Origin: Chersky-840 sp963811775
Lineage (GTDB): Bacteria; Actinomycetota; Acidimicrobiia; Acidimicrobiales; UBA8190
DNA: 64,000 bases
NCBI GenBank assembly: GCA_963811775.1
Contig: CAWESO010000008.1
Location: 62,001 to 126,000 of the forward strand
Reading direction: 5' to 3'
The notes below the pieces were generated by a model, which saw only the letters and a list, made by a program, of their open reading frames with translations, was not told the DNA's origin and made no database searches. Each line of letters starts with the position of its first letter. The stretch's first letter is position 1. Made by a program: the position numbers and the translations under genes. Below, piece after piece: positions 29,014 through 37,876 of the stretch.

Positions 29014-29343
29014 TCAGGCCGCGGCCCGACGCACCCGGCGGCTGCGACGCACCAGAAGGCCGCCGACCAGCAGGGCACCGGCGCCGACGCCTGCCATCTC
29101 CGAGATGTCCGCACCCGTGAACGGGAGGGACGCGCTACCGGCCGACACGGCCAGCTTGGGCTCCGGAGCCGGCACGGTGACGACCGGCGTGGGAACCGTG
29201 GGAGGCGGGCTCGTGATGACCGTGGTGCACCCCGTGTAGCACTGTGGTGCGGTGTCGGCCATCGCCGCCGTTGCAGGGACAGCCGCCACTCCCAGCGTCG
29301 AGAGTGTCAGGCCCAGTCCCAGTCCGAGAAGCTTGCTCTTCAT
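29014..29343 (-). CDS. Small LPFTG-anchored surface protein
   Basis: ATG 29343 has GAAGGG nine bases upstream (a TTG three codons earlier is possible). The product is 109 residues: signal peptide (about 1-30, ending TAAMADTAP), a short mature part with one Cys pair (QCYTGCTT) and a Pro/Val/Thr spacer, then LPFTG, a hydrophobic helix and a basic tail (VRRSRRVRRAAA). This is a complete sortase sorting signal on a mature chain of only about 55 residues. The divergent sortase gene at 32265 is the obvious candidate to anchor it. Function is unknown. Confidence 0.85.
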   Translation of the reverse strand: MKSKLLGLGLGLTLSTLGVAAVPATAAMADTAPQCYTGCTTVITSPPPTVPTPVVTVPAPEPKLAVSAGSASLPFTGADISEMAGVGAGALLVGGLLVRRSRRVRRAAA

Positions 29344-29749
29344 CCTTTTCAACCCTTCGCCCCGCAGCGGCTCTGCCGCCGCATCCTTGATTGCCCGGTC
29401 AAGATTCCCGCCACACTCCGTGACCGAAATCTACTCGCCCCTTCTTCAGCATCGGCGGAACTTCCCGCCCCCGCCGACCTGCCCTTGCACCTTGCCCTAC
29501 GGGTGTCCTGCCCGACCTCCGAGCACTTCCCGAGGGCGCATCCGCCCACACCACTCCGTGAGCGACTTACAACGGATTGTCACGGATCCGGATCGACACA
29601 GACCCTATGGAAAGTCAACATTCGCTCAACTGGAAACCGCCGCTCCGGCCCTAATCCCCAGGTCGTGGGGTCGCGAAGGAGAACGTGTCTCAGGGCGAGC
29701 CACACCCTCCGTAGCCACTCTTATCAGCCCCGTCGGGCGGTTTCTCGGG
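29344..29749. other. Long intergenic region without a gene
   Basis: About 400 bp lie between the DUF4012 stop and the LPFTG gene start. It is AT-richer than the genes and would hold the LPFTG promoter and leader. A short hairpin (GCGGCGGCAGAGCCGCTGC on the minus strand) lies near the start codon side. No match to a known riboswitch was recognised. Confidence 0.4.
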
Positions 29750-31627
29750 TCAGAACGACAGGGAAAATGGCGTGGCGTCGGAGTGGGTCGAGCCCCGGTA
29801 ATACCAGGTCACAGGGGTTAAACGGGCGGTGGGGATCACGCTGACCACTCCCGTTGACTGGGGCAACGTGAAGCGCACGACCACCTTTTGCGACTGGCCT
29901 TCCTTGATGTCGACCGGCGTCGCGATGAGCCAGGTGGGGCCTTCACCACCCAGAGCGTCCAACTTGGGGTCGCCGACGACGTGGGGCTCGGCGGAGTAGC
30001 CCGGCAGGTTGACCGCCAGGATCCCGAGATACTCGCCGTACACGGTCCCGATCCCGGGGTACGGCCCGGCGATGAACTGGGACTGCCCGGTCGGGGTGTT
30101 GTTGTGCATGGTCACCGTCAGGGTGCCCGTGGTGTGCTTGCCCTGGGTGGTCATGGCCAGGTCGGTGCGCACCGCCAGGTACTGGTCGAGCTTGTTCCCG
30201 CCCCGGTTGATCACCGCCGCCATCATCGACTCCGGCGAGAGCTCCCCGGCCACCCCGGCCTGGACCCAATCCGCCTCGGCCTGGGGCTGGCGCGACCACA
30301 TGAGGAGGTGCCGGCCTTGGGTGGCCGAGGTCATCGCATTCGACAACGACTTGAGGTCGAGGGACTCGTTCTCCAGGGCGTAGAGGGCACCCTGGGCCAG
30401 CGACCCCAACTGGTCCTCGCGCCCCGCCTCGGCCCGGGCCTGCTGGTCCGTCGGGTTGTCGACCAGTCCCTCGTACTGGTCGTGGGCGAGGACCTGGATG
30501 ACGTTGTCGGCCCCGACCGAGGTGCCGTCGTCCAGCGTCACCGGCCCCGTGACCTCGAGGATCTGGTGCAGCGCCTCGAGGTCGACGGCGATGACCCCGT
30601 CGACGTGCTGGCCCGTCTCGGCCTCCCACATCTGCGCCGCCAGCGGGGCGTTGACGTCGAACTGCGGGGTGTAGCCGAGGTTGCGCCAGTCCTGCCCGGG
30701 ATCGAGCCAGCCCCACCGGGCCTCGAGATCGCCCGTGGCCGTCACCTTTCCCGCCGCCACCGGGATGTTGACCGTCTGGTTGAGATTGGCGAGGTGCAGG
30801 TGGCCGTCCTGGGTGGTGAGCACCCCGACCTCGAGGAAGTTGCCCGAGCCGGCCCGCATCTCGGCGTTGTTGGCCATCAGGAGGAGATACGACTGGGGAC
30901 CCTGCAGGATGCCGGCCATCGTGCCCGCCACCCCCGCCGCATGGTGCAGACGGGTGCGGACCTCGGTGAGGTCCGACACGAAGGTGTCGTGCTTGGAGGC
31001 CAGGGGGGACACGAGGGCGTCGGCGGGGCCGGTGTCGATGCGCCCGAGGGCGGCGTCGGTGTCCGACGCCAGCCGGGCCAGCCGGCGCAGCTCGACGACA
31101 CGGTCCGCCCCGCTCGTCTGCGACGACTCCAGCACCGAGTGGGCCTGGCCGATCGCCTTGGCGCCGATCCGGGCCACCTGGCCCGAGGCAGCCGAGAGGT
31201 CCTGGACGGACCGGAGCTGGCGGCCGACCACCGGGACGATGTCGAGGGGGGCCAGGAGGGGCGAGTGCAGGAAACCGTCGGCGGCGTTGAACTGCGTCAC
31301 GGCCGCCTCGAGCGGGTCGGCGGCCGAACGGCCCACCACGTCCGAGGCGGAGAGATGCGACTTGGCTTGGTCGACGTCGGCCATGCCGTGACTGGCGTGC
31401 ACGACACCGACGGCGATCACGACGGCGGCCGCCACCACCCACAGGGCCACCACGGCGATGACCCCCCACACGAGGCGTCGCCGCCGCTTGCGCTTGGGTC
31501 GGGGGCCGGCCGGAGCCGCCCCGGTGCCCGAGTCCCGGTGGGCGGCGCTCGCCGGTCGACCAGAGCCCCCGGGATCGTCGGCGTCCGCCTGGCCCGAGGA
31601 CTCACGCGGCGGCTCGAGATCGCTCAC
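29750..31627 (-). CDS. DUF4012 domain membrane protein
   Basis: The 625-residue protein has a cytoplasmic Pro/Arg-rich tail (KRKRRRR), one TM helix at about 52-75 and a large extracellular part. The central region LLLMANNAEMRAGSGNFLEV with GVIAVDLEALHQILEVTGPV is the recognisable core of DUF4012, which is frequent in actinobacterial envelope polysaccharide clusters. The biochemical role is unknown. Its start overlaps the stop of the tyrosine phosphatase gene (ATGA), so the two are translationally coupled. Confidence 0.85.
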   Translation of the reverse strand: MSDLEPPRESSGQADADDPGGSGRPASAAHRDSGTGAAPAGPRPKRKRRRRLVWGVIAVVALWVVAAAVVIAVGVVHASHGMADVDQAKSHLSASDVVGRSAADPLEAAVTQFNAADGFLHSPLLAPLDIVPVVGRQLRSVQDLSAASGQVARIGAKAIGQAHSVLESSQTSGADRVVELRRLARLASDTDAALGRIDTGPADALVSPLASKHDTFVSDLTEVRTRLHHAAGVAGTMAGILQGPQSYLLLMANNAEMRAGSGNFLEVGVLTTQDGHLHLANLNQTVNIPVAAGKVTATGDLEARWGWLDPGQDWRNLGYTPQFDVNAPLAAQMWEAETGQHVDGVIAVDLEALHQILEVTGPVTLDDGTSVGADNVIQVLAHDQYEGLVDNPTDQQARAEAGREDQLGSLAQGALYALENESLDLKSLSNAMTSATQGRHLLMWSRQPQAEADWVQAGVAGELSPESMMAAVINRGGNKLDQYLAVRTDLAMTTQGKHTTGTLTVTMHNNTPTGQSQFIAGPYPGIGTVYGEYLGILAVNLPGYSAEPHVVGDPKLDALGGEGPTWLIATPVDIKEGQSQKVVVRFTLPQSTGVVSVIPTARLTPVTWYYRGSTHSDATPFSLSF

Positions 31628-32205
31628 CCTGGCCGCGTTCGGATCCCGCGGGGAACCAACAGCAACGACGCGGCCTGCTCGACCAGAATGCCGAGCTGGC
31701 GCGCCGTGTCGCGGAACGCGTCCAACGGTCGGCCGATGGGGTCGGGCACGTCGTCATCGGCGGAACGGCCCACCAGGTCGGTGCGCTTGCGCCCGTGATG
31801 GAGACGGGCGAGAAAGGAGCCGAGCTCTTCGTCCGGTCGCCGGCGCCCTACGGCGTCGCCCCGTCGCACGAATTCCTTCACCGTGAAGGTGCGGCCCCAC
31901 GCCCCGGGGTCGAGGAGCACCACCTCCCGGGCATGACGGCGGGCCATGGCCAGCACCACGTCCGACGTCGACACCAGCGCCGGTGATACCTGCGTGCTGC
32001 AGTGGCCCGAGAGGTCGATGTCGAGCTCGGCCATCGTGGTCACGACCTCGGGCGGCGATGCGAATCCACCTTCCATCAACCCGGCGGACCTCACCGACAC
32101 CTCCTCGGACGCGTCGTCCCCGCCTACGAGGGCGAGGCGACCGAAAAGTGCCGCCGCCATGGGCGATCTGCACAAATTGGCCGTGCACACGAAGAGAACC
32201 TGCAC
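31624..32205 (-). CDS. Low-molecular-weight protein-tyrosine phosphatase
   Basis: The P-loop VCTANLCRSP (Cys7, Arg13) starts the protein, and DDVPDPIGRP supplies the general-acid Asp. At 193 residues it is longer than the usual 150, with an inserted region around KEFVRRGDAVGRRRPDEELG. It probably dephosphorylates the BY-kinase at 17781, as Wzb does for Wzc, and so regulates polysaccharide assembly. It overlaps the DUF4012 gene by 4 bp and is divergent from the sortase gene (59 bp between starts). Confidence 0.92.
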   Translation of the reverse strand: MQVLFVCTANLCRSPMAAALFGRLALVGGDDASEEVSVRSAGLMEGGFASPPEVVTTMAELDIDLSGHCSTQVSPALVSTSDVVLAMARRHAREVVLLDPGAWGRTFTVKEFVRRGDAVGRRRPDEELGSFLARLHHGRKRTDLVGRSADDDVPDPIGRPLDAFRDTARQLGILVEQAASLLLVPRGIRTRPG

Positions 32206-32264
32206 CAGCTGAGTGTATCCAAGCCATACCTGGCAAACGGGACAACCATGGCTAGTGTCGGAAC

Positions 32265-33272
32265 GTGCGACGGGGGCTCATCACCGGCGTATTGGGACGG
32301 ATCCTCCTCGGCGCCGGCGTGCTGATCTTCCTCTTCGTGGCCTACCAGCTGTGGGGCACGGGCATCGCCGAATCCCACAGCCAGTCCGTGTTGCGACAAC
32401 AACTGGACAACGAGCTGCACCGCACCGGCGAGCATCCCGCCTCCACGACGACGACCACTCCGTCGTCGTCGACGAGCACGACGACACCATCGACGACCTC
32501 GACGACCGCAACGACGTCGACGAGCACGACGACGACACCCTCGGAAGGATCGCCGACGGTGGGGCCGACGATCACCGCACCGAACGACGGCAGTCCGGTG
32601 GGGCTCCTGAGCATCGCCAAGATCGGCCTCAGCAAGGTCATCGTGCAAGGGACCTCGACCGACGACCTGCGCCAAGGCCCGGGGCACTACCCCGGGACCC
32701 CGCTGCCCGGCGAACAGGGCAACGCCGCGATCGCCGGCCACCGCACCACCTACGGGGCGCCGTTCTACAACCTCGACGAGCTGGCGCCCGGCGACCTGAT
32801 CCAGATCCGGACCGTGCAAGGGCTCTTCACCTACAAGGTCACGACCACACAGGTGGTGAGCCCGTCGGACACCGCCGTGGTGGACAACACCTCCACCCCG
32901 CAGCTCACGCTCACGACGTGCAACCCGCGCTTCAGCGCGTCGACGCGTCTGGTGGTCCACGCCCGGTTGACCACGGCTCCCGCACCGACCGCCCTCCCGC
33001 CCAAAGCCCCGCCGCGCTCGCGCACCCACCCCGGCACCGGGGCGTCGGCCTCGGCCAACGACCTCGCCGGCGGGAGCCAGGACGACCTCACCCCCGTCAT
33101 CGCGCTCGGGCTGCTGAGCGCCGTCGTGATCACCGTCATGTTCGTCGTGGCCCGCCGCCGACGCCGACGGACACAGCGCTGGCTGGTCTACGCCGTGGGT
33201 GGTGCGGCGTCGCTCGTGGCGCTGTTCTTCTTTTTCGGCGCCGTGAGCCCGTTGCTCCCCGCCAGCTTCTGA
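32265..33272 (+). CDS. Class-E-like sortase with extra C-terminal membrane helices
   Basis: The GTG start gives 335 residues: an N-terminal TM (about 10-30), a Ser/Thr-rich linker (60-95) and a catalytic beta-barrel with His159 (AIAGHRTTYGAPFYN), Cys219 (LTLTTCNPRF) and Arg228 (RLVVHA). After a Pro-rich spacer there are two further hydrophobic segments around 283-300 and 312-332, so both ends are membrane-bound. It cleaves a sorting signal and joins the protein to cell-wall precursor. The LPFTG protein 3 kb away is the only sorting signal I see in the window. Confidence 0.88.
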   Translation: MRRGLITGVLGRILLGAGVLIFLFVAYQLWGTGIAESHSQSVLRQQLDNELHRTGEHPASTTTTTPSSSTSTTTPSTTSTTATTSTSTTTTPSEGSPTVGPTITAPNDGSPVGLLSIAKIGLSKVIVQGTSTDDLRQGPGHYPGTPLPGEQGNAAIAGHRTTYGAPFYNLDELAPGDLIQIRTVQGLFTYKVTTTQVVSPSDTAVVDNTSTPQLTLTTCNPRFSASTRLVVHARLTTAPAPTALPPKAPPRSRTHPGTGASASANDLAGGSQDDLTPVIALGLLSAVVITVMFVVARRRRRRTQRWLVYAVGGAASLVALFFFFGAVSPLLPASF

Positions 33273-34027
33273 GCCGGGCGAGCAGCGCGGGCGGCGCGGG
33301 CCGCGACCTTGCCCCGTCGCGCCGCAGCGTTGCCGGCCGACGGGGCCACCTCGGGTGCGTGGAACGTCTCGCCTTCGGCCCCGTCGGTGGCGCGCCATCC
33401 GTCTTCGGGCGTGTAGCGCTTCACGACCTGGGCCGGCGACCCGACGGCCACGCAGTGGTCGGGGAGATCGCCGGTGACGACAGAGCCGGCGCCCACGGCC
33501 ACGTTGCGGCCGATGCGACTCCCGGGCAGCACCACGACCCCGGTGCCGAGCCAACTGCCCGACCCGATGGAGACGCTCGACTCCACCGGCCACTGGGCCC
33601 CGATGGGGACGTCGGGGTCGCGGTACACGTGGTTCTGGTCGGTGATGTAGACGTACGGGCCGGTCTGGATGTCGTCGCCGATCTCGATGCAGAAGTGGCC
33701 GACGATGTGGCTGCCGCGGCCGATGAGCGTCCGATCGCCGATCGACACCACGGGGTCGCTCACCATCTCCTGACCCGGTGCCATGCCCGCCGACAGCGAC
33801 ACGTACGGCCCGATCATGGTGCGGCTCCCGATGCGGATCCACTGTTCGTTGAAGATGGCCCCGGGAGGGAAGGCGATGAGGCTGCCTTTTCCGAACGCGC
33901 CGAAGCGCCGGGCCAGCGGGTGGTCCTCCCCGATCGCCCCGAGATCACAGATCCACCGCCATCCGACGTCGATGGTGGCCGATGCCAGACGGCGGGCCCA
34001 CGGGGGCACCTGGCGGGACGACGGCAC
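33188..34027 (-). CDS. Left-handed beta-helix acyltransferase (LbetaH, O-acetyltransferase-like)
   Basis: GTG 34027 follows AAGGGG; longer frames upstream look non-coding. Hexapeptide repeats form the body: RIGSRTMIGPYVSLSAG, SIGDRTLIGRGSHIVG, EIGDDIQTGPYVYITD, then SIGSGSWLGTGVVVLPG and RIGRNVAVGAGSVVTGD, with the usual end PDHCVAVGSPAQVVKRY. Such enzymes use acyl-CoA to acetylate sugars. The Ala/Arg-rich C-terminal tail runs 85 bp antisense into the 3' end of the sortase gene. It probably decorates the polysaccharide of this locus. Confidence 0.85.
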   Translation of the reverse strand: MPSSRQVPPWARRLASATIDVGWRWICDLGAIGEDHPLARRFGAFGKGSLIAFPPGAIFNEQWIRIGSRTMIGPYVSLSAGMAPGQEMVSDPVVSIGDRTLIGRGSHIVGHFCIEIGDDIQTGPYVYITDQNHVYRDPDVPIGAQWPVESSVSIGSGSWLGTGVVVLPGSRIGRNVAVGAGSVVTGDLPDHCVAVGSPAQVVKRYTPEDGWRATDGAEGETFHAPEVAPSAGNAAARRGKVAARAARAARPAQKLAGSNGLTAPKKKNSATSDAAPPTA

Positions 34028-34167
34028 GCGCTGAACGTACCCCTTGCCCGCCGGCACCGCCCCATCGACCCGCCGTCGACCCACCCATCGACGATGACCC
34101 TCGACGGTGACCGCCGACGCCCCACCCGTTTCCGTCGGCCGACCAACCGGCCCGCCGACCAGTGCCC

Positions 34168-34950
34168 TCAGTCGACGCGCCGGTAGCAGAAGGCCTCGGC
34201 GGTGTAGGGCAGGACGAGGGGCGCGAGATAGCGCCGGGCCTCGGCCCGCACTTCGTCGAGCAGGCGCCGGCGTGCCGCGCCGGGCAGTGCGGCGACGAAG
34301 CTCACCGACGCCACGCGCCCGACCACACCCTCGACGTCGATGGCCTGGCCCCACGGTGCGCGCAGCTCTGCTTCGAGGGAGAACAGCGAGGCGCCGGGTT
34401 CGGTGTGCTCCAGGGCGCGGCGCCACTCGCCCGAGGTGCCCGACGGGGTGTCACCGCGCAACGGCGCCATCAGGCGGTGCAACGCGGCCTGCAGGGGGTC
34501 CGAGAGATCGCGACGGTTCCACACCACGGCGAGACGGGACCCCCGGCGCATGACGCGGTGCATCTCCACGAAGGCCTCCGGCGTGGCGAACCAGTGCATC
34601 GCCTGGGCCACCGTGAGGGCGTCGACGGTCCCGGCGCCGAGGGGGATGGCCCGGGCCACGCCTGCCACCACGGCGGTCCCGGGCAAGGCCGACGCCAGGG
34701 TCCGACGCATGCCTTCGATGGGTTCCATGGCGATCACACTCGCCCCCCCCGCCAGGAGTCCGCGGGTGAGCTTGCCCGTGCCCGCGGCTAGGTCGAGGAC
34801 GCGCCGATCCCGACCGATCCCGAGGTGTTCGCCCAGCCAGGCCAGCACCTCGGGGGGATAGCCCGGGCGGGACTGCTCGTACACCGACGCCGCCCCGGAG
34901 AACGCCGTCGCCATATCGTGGATGCCGTCCACCGCCACACCGCCCGTCAT
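34168..34950 (-). CDS. Class I SAM-dependent methyltransferase
   Basis: ATG 34950 has GAGGA close upstream. The 260-residue protein has motif I VLDLAAGTGKLTRGL, an acidic end of strand 2 (AMEPIEGM), and TVDALTVAQAMHWF with VMRRGSRLAVVWN. This is the Methyltransf_11/UbiE layout; the N-terminal FSGAASVYEQSRPGYP is common in this group. The substrate is unknown. Confidence 0.85.
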   Translation of the reverse strand: MTGGVAVDGIHDMATAFSGAASVYEQSRPGYPPEVLAWLGEHLGIGRDRRVLDLAAGTGKLTRGLLAGGASVIAMEPIEGMRRTLASALPGTAVVAGVARAIPLGAGTVDALTVAQAMHWFATPEAFVEMHRVMRRGSRLAVVWNRRDLSDPLQAALHRLMAPLRGDTPSGTSGEWRRALEHTEPGASLFSLEAELRAPWGQAIDVEGVVGRVASVSFVAALPGAARRRLLDEVRAEARRYLAPLVLPYTAEAFCYRRVD

Positions 34951-35169
34951 AGTCCTCGCCGGGAGGCCCGACCAACACGGCCCCCAGGCGTCGCGGACGG
35001 TGGCGGCGCTGCGGGGTCACGTCGGCTCCTCGGGACCGGGGGCTAGCCTCGGCCCCGATCCCGATCCCGATCCGGGTCTCGGCCGCAGCCCGAGACCGGC
35101 GCGGAGCGAAACCGTCGGCCACGGTCGAGATGGCGACCCCGACTTTCGAAACGTCGCAGGAGGAACGCA

Positions 35170-36546
35170 GTGCCCGACGACACCCCCGCAGACGAGACCG
35201 GCGACGCCCCGAGTGGCGAGGCAGGGAACGACAACGAGGCCCCGGCGTCCTGGGACGCCGCCACCCAGGCCAGTCCGGCCGCCACGCCGGCCGGGGCGCC
35301 GACCGAGTCCACACCGGCCTCTCCCCCCGGCGACCTCACCCAGGCGATCCCCGTCGACACCACGCGATCGATGGCGGGGATCACCGGCGCGGCCCCGGCG
35401 AGCGGTGGCGCCGACGACATCGCCGTCGGCGCCCGGAACGACGCCGCTGCCGGGCGCGGGCGCAGCTCCTCCCAGCGGCCCTGGCTCATCGCCCTGATCG
35501 TCGCGGCCGTCCTGGTCGTGGCGGCCGGCATCGCCCTGGCCGCGACCTCAGGTGGAGGCCCCAAAAAGGCCGGCGGCCACGGCGGCGCTCCCAACATCCC
35601 GGGACCGAGCACCACGACCGCGCAAGGACCGGTGTGCCCGCTGACAGGGCTGCCGGCCCCGGCCGGGGGGGTTCCGCAGCGACCCGCGCTCGTGGTGAAG
35701 ATCGACGACTACCCCGCGGCGCGGCCCCAGACCGGGCTCAACCAGGCCGACATCGTCTTCGACGAGCCCGTCGAGGGCGGAATCACGCGCTTCGCCGCGA
35801 CCTTCCAGTGCCAGAGCCCCCCGCTGATCGGGCCCATTCGTTCGGCGCGCGCCGTGGACCTGCAGATCCTCGGCCAGTTGAGCAAGCCCATCCTGGTGCA
35901 CGTCGGCGGCATCGACCCGGTCCTGGCCATGCTGCGCGCCGGGAACCTGAGCGACTTCGACCTCCGCACCCACGGGTCCATCGTGCAGACCGTGCCCGGG
36001 CGCGAGGCGCCGTACGACACCTATATCTCTGCGGCCGCGGGATGGGGGCTCGATCCCCACGACACCACGCCACCGTCCCCGTTGTTCACCTACTCCGCCG
36101 TCGCGCCCGCGGGCACGCCGACCACGTCGATCCACATCCCCTTCGCCGGGACGAACAACGCCTTGTGGAGCTGGAACGCGCCGAGCGGGCACTGGCTGCT
36201 CTCCTACAGCGGCACGCCCGCCACGGTCGCCAACGCCGGTCAGATCGCCACGACCAACGTTGTCGTGCAGACCGTGCACGTCACGTACGGGCCGTGGCTC
36301 GAGAACAGCGAGGGCGGCCTCGAAGTGCAGTCGCAGATGACCGGCAGCGGGCCGCTCGTGGTCCTGCGCAACGGGGTGGCGATCACCGGCACGTGGAAGC
36401 GTGCCGCGCTCGACGACCCCACCAGCCTCATCGCGTCGGACGGGTCGACCATCGCCTTGGCGCCCGGCCAGACCTGGGTAGAGATCGTGCCGTCCACGGT
36501 GAAGGTCACGACGACGGGCGCGCCGTCCTCGTCCACGACGGGCTGA
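35170..36546 (+). CDS. DUF3048 (YerB-like) membrane protein
   Basis: GTG 35170 is preceded by a full AGGAGG. The N-terminal 100 residues are acidic and low-complexity, followed by a TM helix (about 105-128) and the extracellular DUF3048 pair: CPLTGLPAPAGG, RPALVVKIDDYPAARPQTGL, ADIVFDEPVEGGITRFAA and IGPIRSAR, then the C-terminal half ending GQTWVEIVPS. YerB-type proteins are exported and of unknown biochemical role. It converges with recA. Confidence 0.88.
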   Translation: MPDDTPADETGDAPSGEAGNDNEAPASWDAATQASPAATPAGAPTESTPASPPGDLTQAIPVDTTRSMAGITGAAPASGGADDIAVGARNDAAAGRGRSSSQRPWLIALIVAAVLVVAAGIALAATSGGGPKKAGGHGGAPNIPGPSTTTAQGPVCPLTGLPAPAGGVPQRPALVVKIDDYPAARPQTGLNQADIVFDEPVEGGITRFAATFQCQSPPLIGPIRSARAVDLQILGQLSKPILVHVGGIDPVLAMLRAGNLSDFDLRTHGSIVQTVPGREAPYDTYISAAAGWGLDPHDTTPPSPLFTYSAVAPAGTPTTSIHIPFAGTNNALWSWNAPSGHWLLSYSGTPATVANAGQIATTNVVVQTVHVTYGPWLENSEGGLEVQSQMTGSGPLVVLRNGVAITGTWKRAALDDPTSLIASDGSTIALAPGQTWVEIVPSTVKVTTTGAPSSSTTG

Positions 36547-36632
36547 GCGCGACCGCAGCGCCGGCCGGACGTGCAACGGGCCGGGTCGCCCGACGGCAAC
36601 CCGGCCCGCGACTCTGCCCCCTGGCGGGGGGA

Positions 36633-37688
36633 TCAGTCTGTGGCCGCCGCCGCCGAAGCCTTGTCCTCCTCTTCGATGGCGCCGACCGTGGCCCCTGCGG
36701 GCAGGACCGTGCCCGCCAGCTGCGAGCGGATGCGCTCGTTGATCTCGATCATCAATTCGGGCGTCTCCACCAGGAACTGCTTGGCGTTCTCACGACCCTG
36801 TCCGAGTTGCTCACCCTCGTAGGTGAACCACGCCCCGGACTTCTTGATGAGGCCGAGCTCTACCCCCACGTCGAGCAGAGAGCCCTCCCGGCTGATGCCC
36901 CGGCCGTACATGATGTCGAACTCCGCCTGCTTGAACGGCGAGCTGACCTTGTTCTTGACGACCTTCACCCGGGTACGGCTGCCGACGACCTCCGCACCGT
37001 CCTTGATCTGCTCGATACGGCGGATGTCGAGGCGGACCGAGGAGTAGAACTTGAGCGCCCGACCTCCCGAGGTGACCTCGGGTGATCCGTACATGACGCC
37101 GATCTTCTCGCGGAGCTGGTTGATGAAGATCGCGATGGTGTTGGTCTTCGACAGGGTGCCGGTGAGCTTGCGCAGCGCCTGGGACATCAAGCGGGCCTGC
37201 AGCCCGGGGTGGCTGTCACCCATCTCCCCTTCGATCTCGGCGCGCGGCGTGAGGGCGGCCACCGAGTCGATGACGAGAACGTCGAGCGCGCCCGAACGGA
37301 TGAGCATGTCGGCGATCTCGAGGGCTTGCTCCCCGGTGTCGGGTTGGGAGATGAGCAGGTCGTCGACGTTCACGCCGATGGCGCCGGCGTAGACCGGGTC
37401 CATGGCGTGCTCGGCGTCGACATAGGCGCAGATCCCGCCGTTGCGCTGGGCCTCGGCCACCACGTGCATGGCGAGCGTCGACTTGCCCGACGACTCCGGG
37501 CCGTAGATCTCGACGATGCGCCCCCGCGGGAGCCCACCGATCCCGAGGGCCAGGTCGAGCGCCAACGCCCCGGTGGAGATCGACTCGATCCCCAAGTTGA
37601 GGTTCTCCCCCATCCGCATGACCGAGCCCTTGCCGAATTGCTTTTCGATCTGGCTCAGCGCCATGTCGAGCGCCTTGTCACGTTCCAT
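36633..37688 (-). CDS. recA: RecA recombinase
   Basis: The 351-residue RecA has Walker A GPESSGKST (63-71), Walker B LDVLVIDSVAAL, the L2 region with SKTNTIAIFINQLREKIGVM, and the C-terminal domain. It forms filaments on ssDNA, drives strand exchange and stimulates LexA self-cleavage. A palindromic SOS box lies 129 bp upstream of ATG 37688. No recX follows it; the next gene is the convergent DUF3048 gene. The expected neighbours thpR and cinA lie upstream beyond a mobile island. Confidence 0.98.
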   Translation of the reverse strand: MERDKALDMALSQIEKQFGKGSVMRMGENLNLGIESISTGALALDLALGIGGLPRGRIVEIYGPESSGKSTLAMHVVAEAQRNGGICAYVDAEHAMDPVYAGAIGVNVDDLLISQPDTGEQALEIADMLIRSGALDVLVIDSVAALTPRAEIEGEMGDSHPGLQARLMSQALRKLTGTLSKTNTIAIFINQLREKIGVMYGSPEVTSGGRALKFYSSVRLDIRRIEQIKDGAEVVGSRTRVKVVKNKVSSPFKQAEFDIMYGRGISREGSLLDVGVELGLIKKSGAWFTYEGEQLGQGRENAKQFLVETPELMIEINERIRSQLAGTVLPAGATVGAIEEEDKASAAAATD

Positions 37689-37816
37689 TTGTCCGATGCC
37701 TTTCTTCGCTTGGTTGCACGGCTACGTCGCTCCGGCCCGACGGCTGACCCGAGCGACCCTACGAACGGGGTGTGACATTCCTCGATTGTCCCTCACGAAC
37801 GTCAGCAGTGTAGTTA

Positions 37817-37830
37817 CGAACACGTGTTCG
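37817..37830. promoter_or_regulatory. LexA-binding SOS box
   Basis: CGAACACGTGTTCG is a perfect palindrome and matches the Gram-positive/actinobacterial consensus CGAACRNRYGTTCG in every position. It lies between recA (minus) and the small membrane gene (plus, start 37877), so LexA could repress both. Confidence 0.9.
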
Positions 37831-37876
37831 GTGTGGGATTGGGGATTAGCCGGATGACGTACCCAAGGGTTTGATT

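Noticed and set aside
29344..29749. Possible riboswitch in the long leader before the LPFTG gene
   Set aside because: I compared it by eye with c-di-GMP and c-di-AMP aptamer patterns and found no convincing core motifs, only a short GC hairpin.
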